From Pseudomonadota bacterium (lineage in GTDB: Bacteria; Pseudomonadota; Gammaproteobacteria; Pseudomonadales; Pseudohongiellaceae): a stretch of DNA of 64,000 nt. The notes beneath the pieces were generated by a model, which worked only from the letters and a program-made list of their open reading frames with translations, was not told the DNA's origin and ran no database searches. Positions 62,425-64,000 of this stretch are shown here, one piece after another (the first letter of the stretch is position 1; each line of letters starts with the position of its first letter). The position numbers were made by a program, and so were the translations under genes. Location: positions 124,001 to 188,000 of the forward strand of contig JAQBSZ010000001.1 in NCBI GenBank assembly GCA_027623555.1, written 5' to 3'.

Positions 62425-63624
62425 ATGGCCACTGGAATAAAAGACAAAGTCGTGATCCTGGGGATGGGGTGCAGCAAGTTTGGCGAGCGCTGGGAATCCA
62501 GTCCGGCGGACTTGATGGTGGAAGCCTTCGAGGAGTGCCTGGCTGACTGCGGAATCGAGCGCAATCAAATCGAAGCCGCCTGGTTTGGGGCCGGCATCGA
62601 TGCCTTCAATGTCGGATCCAGCGCCCTACCGCTGTCCATAGCACTGCGTCTTAACTACATACCAGTAACCAAGGTTGAGAACATGTGCGCCACTGGCACC
62701 GAAGCCTTTCGTGGCGCGGTCTATGCCGTGGCATCCGGAGCCTGTGATATCGCTCTGGCACTCGGTGTGGAAAAACTCAAGGACACGGGTTACGGCGGCC
62801 TGCCTCAGCGTACCCGCGGCGTAGAGAATGACATGTACTGGCCCAATCTCTCGGCACCCGGCGCCTTCGCTCAACTGGCTTCCGGCTACCGCGCCAAGCA
62901 TCATCTGAACAAGGACGATCTGAAACGCGCCATGGCCCATGTCTCGGTGAAGAGCCATGCTAACGGTGCCAAGAATCCCAAGGCCCACCTGCAGCGCGAG
63001 ATAACCGAAGAGCAGGTGGTCAACGCACCCTTTATTGCCGAGCCAATCGGATTGTTTGACTGCTGTGGCGTGAGCGATGGTTCGGCCTGCGCGATCGTGA
63101 CAACACCGGAGATCGCCAGGAGCCTGGGAAAGGAAAACCTGGTGGCTGTCAAGGCGCTGCAGTTAGCGGTTTCCAATGGTACCGAGTCCAGTCATGACAG
63201 CTGGGACGGGTCCTATTTGAAGACCACGCGTATAGCTTCACATCGGGCCTATGCTGAAGCGGGCATAAGGAAGCCCCTGGAAGAAATCACCATGACTGAA
63301 GTGCATGATTGTTTCTCAATTACCGAACTCGTCACGATGGAAGATCTCGGGTTGGCCGAAGAGGGCAAGGGCGTGAATGCAGTGCTGGATGGAAACTTCG
63401 ATGCCGATGGCAAGAATCCCTGCCAGATCGACGGCGGTCTCAAATGTTTCGGCCATCCCATTGGCGCCTCGGGGCTGCGCATGATTTATGAGAACTATCT
63501 GCAGCTACAGGGGCGTGCAGGTGCCCGACAACTCGCCAATCCGAAGCTGGGCCTCAATCACAATCTTGGTGGCTTTCCCCATCAGAATATCTGCTCCATC
63601 TCCATCGTCGGCCCGCTAACGTAG
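62425..63624 (+). CDS. SCP-x-type thiolase (acetyl-CoA acetyltransferase family)
   Basis: A 399-aa degradative-type thiolase fold. The nucleophile C88 is in VENMCATGTEAFR, VHDCFSITELVTMEDLG holds the first His region and GGLKCFGHPIGASGLRM carries the second His/Cys. All active-site motifs are intact. Such SCP-x thiolases often cleave branched or steroid side-chain CoA esters. It starts 26 bp after the DUF35-fused gene, and physical interaction with that protein is plausible. Confidence 0.92.
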   Translation: MATGIKDKVVILGMGCSKFGERWESSPADLMVEAFEECLADCGIERNQIEAAWFGAGIDAFNVGSSALPLSIALRLNYIPVTKVENMCATGTEAFRGAVYAVASGACDIALALGVEKLKDTGYGGLPQRTRGVENDMYWPNLSAPGAFAQLASGYRAKHHLNKDDLKRAMAHVSVKSHANGAKNPKAHLQREITEEQVVNAPFIAEPIGLFDCCGVSDGSACAIVTTPEIARSLGKENLVAVKALQLAVSNGTESSHDSWDGSYLKTTRIASHRAYAEAGIRKPLEEITMTEVHDCFSITELVTMEDLGLAEEGKGVNAVLDGNFDADGKNPCQIDGGLKCFGHPIGASGLRMIYENYLQLQGRAGARQLANPKLGLNHNLGGFPHQNICSISIVGPLT

Positions 63625-63634
63625 TTCCATTCCT

Positions 63635-64000
63635 GTGTCTGCAACTCTCGAATTAAAGGAACGGCCAAGTTTGCGAGAGCATTCAGACCTGGCTGCAACA
63701 ATATTCGAGCAGCTGCACCAGCTTTCTGATGAAGCTTGGACATTTATAAAGTTGCGTTGTCTACAGGATGGAAAAATCGATTCCGCTCTTTTCGATCAGC
63801 ATCAGAGTGTCTGTTATGAACTTGCACTCTGTGTGGCCGAGATCGCAGCTGCAAAAACGCTTTTAAAATATGCGAATACACTGCAAGGCGATCACCTTGG
63901 AGTTGAGCTTGCGTTGTTATTCTGTGCTGAATCTATCCAGCGTATTCTGCAAAAGTTTTCTGCATTCGGCAGCGAAATGGGTATTGCTAGAAAGAGAGCT
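63635..64000 (+). CDS. N-terminal part of an acyl-CoA dehydrogenase-like or related protein (cut by window edge)
   Basis: An open frame from GTG 63635 covers 122 codons to the last base. It is helix-rich (LREHSDLAATIFEQLHQLSDEAW, YELALCVAEIAAAKTLLKYA). No ATG or strong Shine-Dalgarno is seen before it, but the spacing of 10 bp after the thiolase stop fits an operon. The ELALCVAEIAAAK pattern recalls the C-terminal helical domain of acyl-CoA dehydrogenases, so I suspect a family member with an atypical start. The rest of the protein would decide. Confidence 0.6.
   Translation, partial: MSATLELKERPSLREHSDLAATIFEQLHQLSDEAWTFIKLRCLQDGKIDSALFDQHQSVCYELALCVAEIAAAKTLLKYANTLQGDHLGVELALLFCAESIQRILQKFSAFGSEMGIARKRA

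Overview
The window looks like chromosomal core DNA of a free-living, probably marine, gammaproteobacterium related to the Pseudomonadales/Cellvibrionales side of the class. The evidence is gene order. yggS-proC-yggT-yggU-metX-metW-rdgB-hemW beside pilT, gshB-tonB-yqgE-ruvX, lptM-lysA-dapF-DUF484, argH next to hemCDXY, and ubiD/rho/trxA/hemB all match neighbourhoods I know from Pseudomonas-type genomes. Base composition looks balanced by eye. No species is identified. I saw no rRNA, tRNA, CRISPR array, prophage or transposase gene.

Layout. 1-5714 (minus): one long operon for vitamin B6 homeostasis, proline and methionine synthesis, nucleotide clean-up and a HemW-type radical SAM protein cut by the window edge. 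5952-6986: pilT. 7242-10212 (minus): ruvX, yqgE, a tonB-like gene and gshB. 10453-16271: a small surface-polysaccharide region with a membrane protein, two GT2 glycosyltransferases and a three-domain 1059-residue glycosyltransferase. 16322-19351 (minus): DUF484, dapF, lysA and the 39-residue lipoprotein gene lptM. 19622-23304: a Gld-type ABC module. 23301-25380 (minus): a two-component system. 25528-29666: an ABC-F ATPase, a methyltransferase and an exported HtrA-type protease. 29663-35407: argH, then hemC-hemD-hemX-hemY. 35758-40581 (minus): ubiD, rho, trxA, hemB. 40767-44143: a membrane/flavoenzyme fusion and an ArsM-like methyltransferase. 44182-47572 (minus): dsbB, gshA, hslR and a HAD phosphatase. 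47712-49944: cysQ and a serine-hydrolase-like protein. 50170-57153: an ABC exporter with two large permeases and an adaptor. 57256-59571: two acetyltransferases, a YdeI-like protein and thpR. 59819-64000: an acyl-CoA dehydrogenase, an HMG-CoA-synthase-like/DUF35 fusion, an SCP-x-type thiolase and the start of a further gene.

Functional themes. Tetrapyrrole synthesis (hemB, hemC, hemD, hemX, hemY and hemW) and glutathione synthesis (gshA, gshB) are both well represented, with redox helpers (trxA, dsbB). The last 4 kb look like a CoA-thioester pathway in which an apparently catalytically degenerate HMG-CoA-synthase fold carrying a DUF35 zinc ribbon sits next to an intact thiolase.

The most interesting non-coding structure is a set of palindromic elements. 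Two long hairpin elements (11887-12142 and 28385-28550) share ends and an inner core, differ in stem sequence in a compensating way and have direct 4-bp flanks like target duplications. A smaller relative may sit after pilT (6994-7100). Two inverted hairpins with one identical 23-nt apical sequence but different stems lie between hemY and ubiD. Other regulatory-looking sequence includes a strongly C-rich, G-poor leader before rho, twin perfect palindromes before pilT, four 17-bp tandem repeats before the ArsM-like gene, and an eight-unit 13-bp tandem repeat between two acetyltransferase genes.
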